A stretch of 52,307 nt of DNA from Microvirga sp. (lineage in GTDB: Bacteria > Pseudomonadota > Alphaproteobacteria > Rhizobiales > Beijerinckiaceae), in contig JAQSWQ010000025.1 in NCBI GenBank assembly GCA_029266525.1, positions 1 to 52,307 of the forward strand, given 5' to 3'. The translations under genes were made by a program, and so were the position numbers. Below the pieces are notes generated by a model, which saw only the letters and a program-made list of their open reading frames with translations, was not told where the DNA came from and ran no database searches. Positions within the stretch are counted from its first letter, which is position 1. The number at the start of each line of letters is the position of its first letter. This document shows, in pieces, positions 35,242 to 44,119 of this stretch.

Positions 35242-36735
35242 ATGGCCGCCGCCAACGCGCTGATCGCCCGTCTCGAAACCGCAATCCCCGAATACCGGGT
35301 TGCGCCGAACAACATCGATGCCGAGCAGGCGCTCCTCGGCGCGATTCTGGTCAACAACGACGCCTATTACCGGGTCTCCGACTTTCTCGAGCCGGGCCAC
35401 TTCTTCGAGGATCTGCACAAGCGCATCTACGAGATCGCGACGACGCTGATCAAAGCCGGCAAGGTCGCGACCCCGATCACGCTCAAGACCTTCCTCGGCG
35501 ACCAGGACCTCGGCGGCGTCACCGTCTCGCAATACCTCGCGCGCCTCGCCGCCGAGGCGACGACGGTCATTAACGCCGAGGATTACGGCCGCACGATCTA
35601 CGACCTCGCCATCCGGCGCAGCCTGATCGGCATCGGCGAGGACCTCGTCAACACGGCCTACGACGCGCCGGTCGAGACCTCGCCGCGCGACCAGATCGAG
35701 GAGACCGAGCGCCGGCTCTACGAACTCGCCGAGACCGGCAAGTACGACGGCGGCTTCCAGCGCTTCTCCGAGGCGCTGACGACCGCAATCGACATGGCGG
35801 CGAACGCCTTCAAGCGCGAAGGCAAGCTGTCCGGCATCGCGACGGGCCTGACCGATCTCGACCGCATGATGGGCGGGCTGCAGCCCTCCGACATGGTCAT
35901 CATCGCGGGCCGGCCCGGCATGGGCAAGACGGCGCTCGCCACCAACATCGCCTTCAACATCGCCAAGGCTTACGAGTTCGAGAAGCAGGCCGACGGCAGC
36001 CACAAGACCGTCAACGGCGGCGTCGTCGGCTTCTTCTCGCTCGAGATGTCGGCCGAGCAATTGGCGACCCGCATCATCGCCGAGCAGTCGGGCGTGCCGT
36101 CCTACAAGATCCGCCGCGGCGACATCCGCGAGGATGACTTCTACAAGATCACCGACGTTGCCCGCGACATGCAGGCGATGCCCCTCTACATCGACCAGAC
36201 TGGCGGGCTCTCGATCGCGCAGCTCGCGGCGCGGGCGCGGCGGCTGAAGCGTCAGCGCGGGCTCGATCTCTTGGTCGTCGACTACATCCAGCTCCTGTCC
36301 GGCGCGACGCGAAAGGGGGACAACCGGGTGCAGGAAGTCACAGAGATCACAACCGGGATGAAAGCGCTCGCGAAGGAGCTGAACGTGCCGATTCTCGCTC
36401 TGTCGCAGCTCTCGCGTCAGGTCGAGCAGCGCGACGACAAGCGGCCCCAGCTCTCGGATCTGCGCGAATCCGGCTCGATCGAGCAGGACGCCGACGTAGT
36501 GATGTTCGTCTTCCGCGAGGAGTACTACCTCAAGAACAAGGAGCCGAAGCCCGGCACCGAAGAGCACTTCAAGTGGCAGTCCGACATGGACCAGGCCCAC
36601 GGACGCGCCGAGGTCATCATCGGCAAGCAGCGCCACGGCCCGACCGGCACGGTCCAGCTCGCCTTCCAGGCCGAGGTCACGCGCTTCGCGAACCTCGCCG
36701 ACGAGCACAAGCTGCCGGAGCGGATGGGGGATTGA
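35242..36735 (+). CDS. dnaB: Replicative DNA helicase DnaB
   Basis: 497 residues. Hexameric helicase that unwinds DNA at the fork. N-terminal domain with NIDAEQALLGAILVNNDAYY; RecA-like domain with Walker A GRPGMGKTALATN, FFSLEMSAEQLATR, Walker B LLVVDYIQLLSG, VPILALSQLSRQVEQRDDKR and the arginine-finger region DLRESGSIEQDADVVMF. No intein. The insert EKQADGSHKTVNGGV after the first strand is also found in other alphaproteobacterial DnaB proteins. It starts 221 bases after rplI; I see no gene in that gap. Confidence 0.97.
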   Translation: MAAANALIARLETAIPEYRVAPNNIDAEQALLGAILVNNDAYYRVSDFLEPGHFFEDLHKRIYEIATTLIKAGKVATPITLKTFLGDQDLGGVTVSQYLARLAAEATTVINAEDYGRTIYDLAIRRSLIGIGEDLVNTAYDAPVETSPRDQIEETERRLYELAETGKYDGGFQRFSEALTTAIDMAANAFKREGKLSGIATGLTDLDRMMGGLQPSDMVIIAGRPGMGKTALATNIAFNIAKAYEFEKQADGSHKTVNGGVVGFFSLEMSAEQLATRIIAEQSGVPSYKIRRGDIREDDFYKITDVARDMQAMPLYIDQTGGLSIAQLAARARRLKRQRGLDLLVVDYIQLLSGATRKGDNRVQEVTEITTGMKALAKELNVPILALSQLSRQVEQRDDKRPQLSDLRESGSIEQDADVVMFVFREEYYLKNKEPKPGTEEHFKWQSDMDQAHGRAEVIIGKQRHGPTGTVQLAFQAEVTRFANLADEHKLPERMGD

Positions 36736-36795
36736 CGGTGCGGCAAACAGCGAAGGGGTGTGCTATCCTGGCTTGGCGCTGGCGAAGGATCGTCG

Positions 36796-37311
36796 ATGCC
36801 TGTTCCGAAGAGACGTGATGCCGGGTCGGGCGCGGCGAGACCGCTAGCGGCGCGGCAAGCCGGGGCCGACCTTTACCGGCGGGATCTCTACACTTGGGCC
36901 TTGCAGCAGGCGGCCGCCCTTCGCGCCGGCGACCTCGAGCAGCTCGACCTCACGAACCTCGCCGAGGAGATCCAGGACTTGGGCAGCGAGCAGTTGCACA
37001 AGCTCACCAGCGCGTACCGCGTGATCCTGATCCATATGCTTAAATGGGATCATCAGCCGGCGCGGCGCACGAGGAGCTGGGTCACGTCGATCGATTCCCA
37101 TCGCGCTCTCGCAGGCGATGTCATCGAGGACAGTTTGGGCTTGCAGAGCCGCCAGGACCTGGCCCTCTCACGAGCCTACCGGCGCGCGCGAAGCGACGCT
37201 TCGGGCGAGGCCGGGTTGGACACCGGCGTCTTTCCCCCGAGCTGCCCTTATACCCTTGAAGAGGTGATGAGCCGCAAGTTCAGCTGGCCTCAGAAGTCTG
37301 GCACGCGTTGA
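36796..37311 (+). CDS. DUF29 family protein
   Basis: 171 residues from the ATG at 36796, with GAAGGATCG upstream. DUF29 signatures: ADLYRRDLYTWALQQAAALR, LDLTNLAEEIQDLGSEQLHK and ILIHMLKWDHQPARRTRSW. Helical, cytosolic, no known activity; the family is often found in several copies per genome and moves between genomes. It is placed inside the otherwise conserved dnaB-alr-radA order, and its TGA overlaps the TTG start of alr (TTGA). Confidence 0.9.
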   Translation: MPVPKRRDAGSGAARPLAARQAGADLYRRDLYTWALQQAAALRAGDLEQLDLTNLAEEIQDLGSEQLHKLTSAYRVILIHMLKWDHQPARRTRSWVTSIDSHRALAGDVIEDSLGLQSRQDLALSRAYRRARSDASGEAGLDTGVFPPSCPYTLEEVMSRKFSWPQKSGTR

Positions 37312-38483
37312 ACGACCTCTCGCTCAAACAGGACGACCCTCGGTCGACGGCATTCCCAGCCGGGCAAGCAGGCGGTATCCTCACGATCGATCTTGCCGCG
37401 CTTATCGCGAATTGGCGGCTCCTGCGCGACCGGGCGGCGCCGGCCGAATGCGCGGCCGTGGTCAAGGCCGATGCCTACGGCCTCGGCATCGCGCCCGCCG
37501 TGCGGGCGCTGGCGAAGGCGGGCTGCAGGACCTTCTTCGTCGCGCATCTGTCGGAAGGAGTCGCGGCGCGGGCGGCTGTCCCCGGGGCGACGATCTATGT
37601 TCTCAACGGCCTTCTGCCCGGCACCGCCCCGGCCTATCGGGACGCCGGCCTGCGCCCGATCCTCGGCTCGCTCGAGGAGATCGTCGAATGGGGGGGCTTC
37701 TGCCGCAACGCCGGCCGGCGCCTGCCCGCGGCAATCCATTTCGACACCGGCATGAACCGGCTCGGGCTGCGCCCCGAGGAGGCGCAGGAGATCGCCGCGA
37801 GCGCTGATCTGGCGGATTTCGAACCGGCGCTGGTGATGAGCCATTTCGTCAGCTCCGAAGAGCCTGACAATCCGATCAATGCGCGCCAGATCGAGGCGTT
37901 CGGAGGCGTGCGCACAGCCTTCGCGCACGCTCCCGCCTCGCTCTGCAACTCGTCCGGCATCTTCCTCGCCGAGAAACCCCATCTCGACCTCGTGCGCCCG
38001 GGCTACGCCCTCTATGGCGGCAACCCCACTCCCGGCGGCGCCAATCCGATGCGGCCGGTGGTGCGGCTCGAGGCCCCGATCATCCAGCTCCGCACCGCCG
38101 AGGACGGCGAGACCGTCGGCTACAACGCCCAATGGACCGCCCGCGGGCGCCGCCGCCTTGCCACCATCCCGGTCGGCTACGCCGACGGCTACCCGCGCGC
38201 TGCGAGCGCCACCGAGGCCAAGCGCGAGGCCCGGCGCGATGCCGGCGCGGCGATCGTCCGCGGACGGCGCTGCCCCTTCGCCGGGCGGGTGTCCATGGAC
38301 CTCCTTGCGATCGACGTCACCGAGGTGCCGGAGGGCGCGGTTGGGCGCGGCGACCTCGTCACCCTTATCGGGGACGATCTCACCATCGACGAGGTCGCCC
38401 GCCGCGCCGACACCATCGGCTACGAGGTGTTGACAAGCCTCGGCCGCCGCTACGCCCGGCGCTATGTCGGCGGCGAGACCTGA
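37308..38483 (+). CDS. alr: Alanine racemase
   Basis: 391 residues from a TTG at 37308. Interconverts L- and D-alanine for the cell wall. PLP lysine is Lys53 in AVVKADAYGLG; the second catalytic residue is the Tyr of PVGYADGYPRA; PLP-phosphate contacts in LCNSSGIFL and RPGYALYGGNP are present, with AGRVSMDLLAID and SLGRRYARRYVGG at the end. The first 20 residues (polar) are not conserved, so the real start might lie somewhat later. It overlaps the DUF29 stop by 4 bases and is followed by radA after 3 bases. Confidence 0.95.
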   Translation: MNDLSLKQDDPRSTAFPAGQAGGILTIDLAALIANWRLLRDRAAPAECAAVVKADAYGLGIAPAVRALAKAGCRTFFVAHLSEGVAARAAVPGATIYVLNGLLPGTAPAYRDAGLRPILGSLEEIVEWGGFCRNAGRRLPAAIHFDTGMNRLGLRPEEAQEIAASADLADFEPALVMSHFVSSEEPDNPINARQIEAFGGVRTAFAHAPASLCNSSGIFLAEKPHLDLVRPGYALYGGNPTPGGANPMRPVVRLEAPIIQLRTAEDGETVGYNAQWTARGRRRLATIPVGYADGYPRAASATEAKREARRDAGAAIVRGRRCPFAGRVSMDLLAIDVTEVPEGAVGRGDLVTLIGDDLTIDEVARRADTIGYEVLTSLGRRYARRYVGGET

Positions 38484-38486
38484 TCG

Positions 38487-39902
38487 ATGGCCAAATCCCA
38501 CGCCACCTTCGTCTGCCAGAGCTGCGGCGCGGTCTATAACCGCTGGAAGGGCAAGTGCGAGGCCTGCGGCGGCTGGAACACCGTCGTCGAGGAGAGCGGT
38601 GCGGGCCCGCTCGCCGGACCGGCCGCGACGCGCCCGAGCCGGGCAAAGGGCCGCGTCTTTACGCTCGAAGGTCTTGCCGGCGAAACCCACGATGCGCCGC
38701 GCACGCCCTCCGGCCTCGCCGAGCTCGACCGGGTTACCGGCGGCGGTTTCGTGCGCGGCTCGGTGATCCTGATCGGCGGCGATCCCGGGATCGGCAAGTC
38801 GACGCTGCTCATCCAGGCCTGCGCGGCGCTCGCCGGGGCCGGGCAGCGCGTCGTCTACATCTCGGGCGAGGAGGCGGTCGCGCAGGTGCGGCTGCGCGCC
38901 GAGCGGCTCGGAATCGGCGCCGTGCCGGTCGAGCTTGCGGCCGAGACCAACGTCGAGGACATCGTCGCAACGCTCTCGCAAGGGCGCCCGCCGGCGCTCG
39001 CGGTGATCGACTCGATCCAGACCATGTGGACCGAGACGGTCGAATCGGCGCCCGGAACGGTGACGCAGGTGCGCGGTTCGGCCCAGGCACTGATCCGCTT
39101 CGCCAAGACCACCGGCGCCGCGGTGATCCTCGTCGGCCACGTCACCAAGGACGGGCAGATCGCCGGGCCGCGCGTGGTCGAGCACATGGTCGACGCGGTG
39201 GTCTCGTTCGAAGGCGACACCGGCCATCATTTCCGCATCCTGCGCGCGGTGAAGAACCGCTTCGGCCCGACCGACGAGATCGGCGTCTTCGAGATGACCG
39301 ACCGGGGCCTCGCCGAGGTGCCGAACCCCTCCGAGCTGTTCCTCGCGAGCCGCGATCACGGCACCGCCGGCACCGCCGTGTTCGCGGGCATGGAGGGCAC
39401 GCGGCCGCTCCTCGTGGAAATCCAGGCACTCGTTGCGCCGACCTCGCTCGGGACGCCGCGGCGGGCCGTGGTCGGCTGGGATCCGGCCCGGCTGTCCATG
39501 GTGCTCGCCGTGCTCGAGGCCCATGGCGGGCTGCGGCTCGGCATGCACGACGTCTATCTCAACGTCGCCGGCGGGCTGCGCATTGCCGAGCCTGCCGCCG
39601 ACCTCGCCGCTGCCGCCGCGCTCGTGTCCTCGCTCTCGAACTCGCCCTTGCCGGCCGACACGGTGTATTTCGGCGAGATCGGCCTCTCCGGCGCGATCCG
39701 CCCGGTGACGCAGATGCAGGCCCGCCTCAAGGAGGCGGCAAAGCTCGGCTTTGGCCAGGCGGTCGGCCCGAACATCCGCGGCGAGAAAGGCGAGCGCCCG
39801 CTCCCCGGCGCCGTCTCGCTCGGTCATATAGCGGACCTCGTCGCGGCGGTGGCCTCCTCTCGTCCACGGCCGAAACCGCTGCTGCAGGCCCGGGAAGGGT
39901 GA
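38487..39902 (+). CDS. radA: DNA repair protein RadA
   Basis: 471 residues. Branch-migration helicase related to RecA. N-terminal C4 zinc finger (Cys10, Cys13, Cys24, Cys27), Walker A GGDPGIGKST, the RadA-specific VKNRFGPTDEIGVFEM motif (about residue 255), and a C-terminal Lon-protease-like domain with DVYLNVAGGLRI and GEIGLSGAIRPVTQMQARLK. All parts intact. Confidence 0.97.
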   Translation: MAKSHATFVCQSCGAVYNRWKGKCEACGGWNTVVEESGAGPLAGPAATRPSRAKGRVFTLEGLAGETHDAPRTPSGLAELDRVTGGGFVRGSVILIGGDPGIGKSTLLIQACAALAGAGQRVVYISGEEAVAQVRLRAERLGIGAVPVELAAETNVEDIVATLSQGRPPALAVIDSIQTMWTETVESAPGTVTQVRGSAQALIRFAKTTGAAVILVGHVTKDGQIAGPRVVEHMVDAVVSFEGDTGHHFRILRAVKNRFGPTDEIGVFEMTDRGLAEVPNPSELFLASRDHGTAGTAVFAGMEGTRPLLVEIQALVAPTSLGTPRRAVVGWDPARLSMVLAVLEAHGGLRLGMHDVYLNVAGGLRIAEPAADLAAAAALVSSLSNSPLPADTVYFGEIGLSGAIRPVTQMQARLKEAAKLGFGQAVGPNIRGEKGERPLPGAVSLGHIADLVAAVASSRPRPKPLLQAREG

Positions 39903-39933
39903 CGCGGGGGAGCTTAGGAGCTATACAGCGCCC

Positions 39934-39952
39934 GGCCGGCTTCCTGCCGGCC
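39934..39952. other. Short hairpin between radA and cvpA
   Basis: GGCCGGC and GCCGGCC form a perfect 7-bp stem with a TTCCT loop. No T-run follows, so it may act on RNA stability rather than as a terminator. Confidence 0.4.
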
Positions 39953-39991
39953 TAATCCCGATTCTGTACGAAGCGCCCGGCCACAGAACCC

Positions 39992-40564
39992 ATGCCCGTT
40001 TCCGTCCTCGACCTCGTCGTGATCGGCGTCGTCCTGATCTCCGCGCTGCTCGCGGCGGTGCGCGGCCTCACGCGCGAAGTGCTCGCCATCGTTGCCTGGG
40101 TCACCGCCGCGGCCGCCGCCTGGTTCCTGCACAAGCCGGCGCTTCCTTATGCCAAGCAGTACATCGCCAACGACACGATCGCGCTCGTCGCGGCGATCGG
40201 CGGCATCTTCATCCTGACCCTCATCGTCGTCTCGCTCCTGACCGTGAAGGTCTCCGACCTGATCCTTGATTCCCGCATCGGGGCGCTCGACCGGACGCTC
40301 GGCTTCGTCTTCGGAGCCGCCCGGGGCCTCCTGCTCTGCGTGATCGGCTGGGTCTTCCTGTCCTGGCTCGCCCAAGGGAAGATGCCGGAATGGGCGGCCA
40401 ACGCGAAATCGCGGCCGATGCTCGAGAGCACCGGCAACTCGCTCATCGCCATGCTCCCGGACAACCCGGAAGGGCTTCTGAAGCAGCTGCGCAAGCCGAA
40501 GCCCGAGGGCGAGCCCGGCAGCCCGGACGACACCGCCCCGCCCCTGCCGCCGCGGCGAAGCTGA
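39992..40564 (+). CDS. cvpA: CvpA family membrane protein
   Basis: 190 residues with four hydrophobic segments (about 5-22, 30-48, 62-84 and 102-124). The motif VLISALLAAVRGLTREVLAI with the Arg-Gly pair, and the later DRTLGFVFGAARGLLLC, define CvpA. The C-terminal 50 residues are polar and Pro-rich. CvpA is named for colicin V production in E. coli and is often next to purF, as here; its biochemical role is not settled. Confidence 0.93.
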   Translation: MPVSVLDLVVIGVVLISALLAAVRGLTREVLAIVAWVTAAAAAWFLHKPALPYAKQYIANDTIALVAAIGGIFILTLIVVSLLTVKVSDLILDSRIGALDRTLGFVFGAARGLLLCVIGWVFLSWLAQGKMPEWAANAKSRPMLESTGNSLIAMLPDNPEGLLKQLRKPKPEGEPGSPDDTAPPLPPRRS

Positions 40565-40674
40565 GCTTGTCGCGGAAAAGGCGGATAACTCGCCGCCTTG
40601 CGTTGGCGATGGCCGGGCCGGACCCTACATTAGGCGCTCGGCGCAGCCGCCTCGGCACGCCGCAGGACGACACC

Positions 40675-42159
40675 ATGGCAGCACCGTCCAGCATCTCAGG
40701 GGCCGAGACCTTCCGGGATCTCGACCTCGACGGCGACAGCTTGCGCGAGGAATGCGGCGTCTTCGGCATCCACGGCCACCCCGACGCCGCGGCGATCACC
40801 GCGCTCGGGCTGCACGCGCTGCAGCATCGCGGCCAGGAGGCCGCCGGCATCGTCTCGTTCGACGGGCGGGTGTTCCATTCCGAGCGCAAGCTCGGCCTCG
40901 TCGGCGACAGCTTCTCCGACCGCAACGTCATCGAGCGCCTCGCGGGCCTCTCGGCGATCGGTCATGTGCGCTACTCGACCACCGGCGAGACCGTGCTGCG
41001 CAACGTCCAGCCGCTCTTCGCCGAGCTCGAGGGCGGCGGCTTTGCGGTCGCGCATAACGGCAACCTCACCAACGGGCTGACGCTGCGCCGCAACCTCATC
41101 CGCGAGGGCGCGATCTACCAGTCGACCACCGACACCGAGGCCATCGTCCACCTCGTCGCGCGCAGCCGCAAGCCGCTCGTCGTCGACCGCTTCATCGACG
41201 CGATCCGCCGCATCGAGGGCGCCTTCTCCCTCGTCGCGCTGACCAACAAGAAGCTGATCGGGGCGCGCGACCCGCTCGGCATCCGCCCCCTCGTCATCGG
41301 CGAGCTCGACGGCCGCTACATCCTCGCCTCCGAGACCTGCGCCCTCGACATCATCGGCGCCCGCTTCGTCCGCGACGTGCAGAACGGCGAGGTCGTGGTG
41401 ATCTCCGAGGACGGCCTCGAATCGATCCGCTATGCGCCGAAGGTCGCGATGCGCCCTTGCGTCTTCGAGTACATCTATTTCGCGCGGCCCGACTCGATCG
41501 TGAACGGCCATTCCGTCTACGACGCCCGCAAGGCGATGGGCGCGCAGCTCGCCCGCGAGGCGCCGGCGAAAGCCGACGTGGTGATCCCGGTGCCCGATTC
41601 GGGCGTGCCGGCCGCCCTCGGCTACGGCCAGGAATGCGGCATCCCTTACGAGCTCGGCATCATCCGCAACCACTATGTCGGACGCACCTTCATCCAGCCG
41701 ACGCAGTCGGTGCGCGAATTGGGCGTGCGCCTCAAGCACTCGGCGAACCGCGCCGTCGTGAACGGCCGCCGCATCGTTCTCGTCGACGACAGCCTGGTGC
41801 GCGGCACGACCTCGGTGAAGATCGTGCGCATGATGCGCGAGGCCGGCGCCAAGGAGGTCCACTTCCGCATCGCCTCCCCACCCATCACTCATCCCGACTT
41901 CTACGGCATCGACACGCCGGAGCGGGAGAAGCTGCTTGCCGCGACGCACGACCTCGAAGGCATGCGCGACTATATCGGCGCCGACTCGCTGGCCTTCCTC
42001 TCGGTCGAGGGCATCTACCGCGCGATGGGCTATGACGGCCGCGATGCGGCGCGCCCGCAGTTCACCGACCACTGCTTCACCGGCGACTATCCGACCCCGC
42101 TGACCGACCTTGCGGTCGCGACCCCGAGGAAGCTCGCGATCCTCGCCGAAGCCGACTGA
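40675..42159 (+). CDS. purF: Amidophosphoribosyltransferase
   Basis: 494 residues from the ATG at 40675. First committed step of purine synthesis. The N-terminal nucleophile is Cys27 in LREECGVFGIHGH, exposed after removal of a 26-residue propeptide. The glutaminase domain has HALQHRGQEAAGIVSFDG and GHVRYSTTGE; the PRPP-binding loop is RIVLVDDSLVRGTTS. The C-terminal SPPITHPDFYGIDTP is family-typical. It follows cvpA by 110 bases. Confidence 0.96.
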   Translation: MAAPSSISGAETFRDLDLDGDSLREECGVFGIHGHPDAAAITALGLHALQHRGQEAAGIVSFDGRVFHSERKLGLVGDSFSDRNVIERLAGLSAIGHVRYSTTGETVLRNVQPLFAELEGGGFAVAHNGNLTNGLTLRRNLIREGAIYQSTTDTEAIVHLVARSRKPLVVDRFIDAIRRIEGAFSLVALTNKKLIGARDPLGIRPLVIGELDGRYILASETCALDIIGARFVRDVQNGEVVVISEDGLESIRYAPKVAMRPCVFEYIYFARPDSIVNGHSVYDARKAMGAQLAREAPAKADVVIPVPDSGVPAALGYGQECGIPYELGIIRNHYVGRTFIQPTQSVRELGVRLKHSANRAVVNGRRIVLVDDSLVRGTTSVKIVRMMREAGAKEVHFRIASPPITHPDFYGIDTPEREKLLAATHDLEGMRDYIGADSLAFLSVEGIYRAMGYDGRDAARPQFTDHCFTGDYPTPLTDLAVATPRKLAILAEAD

Positions 42160-42164
42160 CCGGC

Positions 42165-42905
42165 GTGGAACAGCCGCTCGCCGACCGCCTCGCGGTGGTG
42201 ACCGGCGCCTCGCGCGGCATCGGCCGGGCGGCGGCGCTCGCCTTCGCCGGCGCCGGCGCCCACGTCATCGCTCTCGCGCGGACGCAAGGGGCGCTCGAGG
42301 AGCTCGACGACGAGATCCGCGCGGCGGGCGGGGCGGCGACGCTCGTGCCGCTTGACCTCAAGGACTACACGGCCATCGACCGTCTCGGGGCCGCCCTGAA
42401 CGAGCGCTGGGGCAAGCTCGACATCCTTCTCGGCAATGCCGGGCTGCTCGGCGAGATCGCCCCGCTGACCCACCTCGACCAGCCGGTCTGGGATGCGGTC
42501 ATGGCCGTGAACGTCACGGCGAATTGGCGGCTCATCCGCTCGCTCGACCCGCTCCTGCAGAAATCCGACGCCGGCCGCGCGATCTTCCTTTCGTCGGGTG
42601 CCGCCCACAAATGCCTAGCCTATTGGGGACCCTACTCGGTCTCGAAGGCCGCGCTCGAGGCGCTGGTGCGTACCTACGCGGCCGAGACCGCGACCACGCC
42701 GATCCGCGTCATGCTGGTCAACCCCGGCCCCTTGCGCACCCGCATGCGCGCCGCCGCCATGCCCGGCGAGGACCCGCAGACGCTGCGCCCGCCCGAGGAG
42801 CTCGCGCCGCACCTCGTCCTGCTCGCCTCGCCGGAGTGGGACGAGACGGGGAAGATATACGACTTCCCGCAGGACAAGGTGCTGACGCCGCAGGGGCCGG
42901 CTTAG
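42165..42905 (+). CDS. Short-chain dehydrogenase/reductase
   Basis: 246 residues from a GTG at 42165, five bases after purF. Rossmann motif TGASRGIGRAAALAFAGAG, NAG motif LLGNAGLLGEI, and the catalytic Ser-Tyr-Lys as FLSSGAA and YSVSKAALEAL. The position after purF and the PLRTRMRAAAMPGEDP segment match a conserved alphaproteobacterial SDR, sometimes annotated YciK-like. Reduces or oxidises an unknown carbonyl or alcohol with NAD(P)H. Convergent with the HEPN-like gene; the two stops are 6 bases apart. Confidence 0.92.
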   Translation: MEQPLADRLAVVTGASRGIGRAAALAFAGAGAHVIALARTQGALEELDDEIRAAGGAATLVPLDLKDYTAIDRLGAALNERWGKLDILLGNAGLLGEIAPLTHLDQPVWDAVMAVNVTANWRLIRSLDPLLQKSDAGRAIFLSSGAAHKCLAYWGPYSVSKAALEALVRTYAAETATTPIRVMLVNPGPLRTRMRAAAMPGEDPQTLRPPEELAPHLVLLASPEWDETGKIYDFPQDKVLTPQGPA

Positions 42906-42911
42906 AGGCTT

Positions 42912-43388
42912 TTACCGCGTCAGCGCACTCTGGATTTGGTAGAACTCCGCCACGACGGCTGTAACGTCGATGCGGTCAGGACGAAGCTTCCCGTGAGCGA
43001 TCTGGTTTCGCAACGCGTAAAAATTCATCACGCGCGCGTAACGGCTTCCCGATCCGCTGCTGCGGTCCAGCACCAAAGCGACGCGATCTTCGAGGCTAAG
43101 TCCAGAAAGCCTTTTATCGTCGGGGTTATAGAGGTCCCACGCTCGCCGGACAGTCCAATTTGGGTCCGCTTTGCGTTGGCGGATGGCCTCGGGGCAGGCA
43201 TTGTCTATCTCTAATTCGAGCTGTCCCCAACACAAGACGAAATAGGCCTGATCGTTCAACCGCTGTTTTGTTTCGATCCGATCTACCTTGGCCTGATCGC
43301 CGGACGCAAGCGCATGCGTACGCTGCGCCTCAAGCCATGTGTCAATCTCGCCGTAGAAGGCTGCGAGAACGGCCAGATCTTGCATCAA
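42912..43388 (-). CDS. Hypothetical protein with a HEPN-like RNxxxH motif
   Basis: 158 residues from an ATG at 43388 that overlaps the upstream gene by 4 bases. The protein is helical, with a long polar N-terminal half (YGEIDTWLEAQRTHALASGD), YFVLCWGQLELEIDNACPEA in the middle, and YALRNQIAHGKLRPDRIDV near the end. The segment Arg127-Asn-x3-His132 in a helix fits the Rx4H active site of HEPN ribonucleases, which are frequent toxins and defence effectors. That match is by eye and could be coincidental. Third codon positions are less GC-rich than in the flanking core genes, suggesting transfer. It forms a unit with the gene upstream. Confidence 0.72.
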   Translation of the reverse strand: MMQDLAVLAAFYGEIDTWLEAQRTHALASGDQAKVDRIETKQRLNDQAYFVLCWGQLELEIDNACPEAIRQRKADPNWTVRRAWDLYNPDDKRLSGLSLEDRVALVLDRSSGSGSRYARVMNFYALRNQIAHGKLRPDRIDVTAVVAEFYQIQSALTR

Positions 43389-43819
43389 AGCGCCGACAGC
43401 AACTTCGTCCTATCGAAACGGTCGAGCTTCCGGCGATCATTCAAGGGGGCGATTTGCCAAATCGGAGGATGGAAGCTTTCGGCGGCATCAACAATCACAA
43501 AGTGTTTTTGACCGCTGATCAGATCAAGACGCCCGTTGGCTCCGATAATCCAGAGCCCGCGGGGCTCAATGGTCGCCACAGGCTGACTATCTCTTACGAT
43601 CTTGAGGATTGGGAGATCCCGCGGAGGTATCCTGACTTCCCTCATCAGCTCCTCGTGCATGCGCTTTGTGCGGCTTTGCTCAGCCGAATAGCCTGCCGGC
43701 AGCCATTCTTCGATTTCACGGTAAAGTTTCTCGATGCGTTGCGCCCAATCCTCGACCCGACGCTGAATTTGGTCACGCGATAGATCGTCGGCAGTTACTT
43801 CATTGAGAAGATCGGCCAT
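43385..43819 (-). CDS. Hypothetical coiled-coil/beta protein paired with the HEPN-like gene
   Basis: 144 residues from the ATG at 43819, which follows an AAGGAGGA site; a longer start at 43846 has none. Residues 10-45 are an amphipathic helix (RDQIQRRVEDWAQRIEKLYR), then a middle with MREVRIPPRDLPILKIVRD, and a beta-rich part with IEPRGLWIIGANGRLDLISG and KHFVIVDAAESFHPPIWQIA. I recognise no family. By position it is the first gene of a two-gene operon with the HEPN-like gene (ATGA overlap), the layout of an antitoxin-toxin pair or of a small sensor-effector unit; this is inference. Confidence 0.7.
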   Translation of the reverse strand: MADLLNEVTADDLSRDQIQRRVEDWAQRIEKLYREIEEWLPAGYSAEQSRTKRMHEELMREVRIPPRDLPILKIVRDSQPVATIEPRGLWIIGANGRLDLISGQKHFVIVDAAESFHPPIWQIAPLNDRRKLDRFDRTKLLSAL

Positions 43820-43934
43820 CTGACTATCCTCCTTCGAGCCAGCCATGGCGTTGCGGGTTGGCAAAAGACCATAGTGACAAACGGCAGGCGCAGCCAAGGG
43901 GGCGCTCGCGCCGCTGCATTGCGGCGCAACGCGA

Positions 43935-43965
43935 AGCGGGCTTCCCCATGTCACGGAAGCCCGCT
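43935..43965. other. Long perfect hairpin upstream of the HEPN-like operon
   Basis: AGCGGGCTTCC and GGAAGCCCGCT pair perfectly (11 bp) around a 9-base loop. It lies about 115 bases upstream of the first gene of the pair, in a 468-base stretch (43820-44287) that otherwise holds only a very short open frame with a strong ribosome binding site. No T-run follows on either strand. Could be a regulatory RNA element or the end of an upstream transcript. Confidence 0.55.
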
Positions 43966-44074
43966 GGTGACCTCGTGAGGCCACACGTCAGAGACGTCTA
44001 TTCCGGAAGTGTTCCGGTGCAGTCGTGCAAATTGTCGAGGTTGTCGAGACCACCTCCTCAAGCTGAGTTGAAGG

Positions 44075-44119
44075 TCAGGCTTTGAGCTGGTCTTCCGCGG
44101 CGAGCTTCGGCGGAGTCAT
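44075..44119 (-). CDS. Candidate 14-codon small ORF with a consensus ribosome binding site
   Basis: GAAGGAGGT at 44128-44136 (minus strand) is a near-perfect Shine-Dalgarno, spaced 8 bases from an ATG at 44119 that encodes MTPPKLAAEDQLKA and a TGA. In the same frame a further 28 sense codons follow to the next stop at 43988. Either a real micropeptide or leader peptide, or the start of a formerly longer gene with a nonsense mutation. Too short to assign. Confidence 0.35.
   Translation of the reverse strand: MTPPKLAAEDQLKA

Noticed and set aside
37290-39827. An 845-codon minus-strand frame opposite alr and radA
   Set aside because: Both sense genes have intact catalytic motifs; the antisense frame spans their junction and shows no domain.
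44075-44119. Selenocysteine or TGA readthrough in the micro-ORF
   Set aside because: No selenocysteine insertion structure or Sec-containing family is recognisable; the extra 28 codons may be chance.
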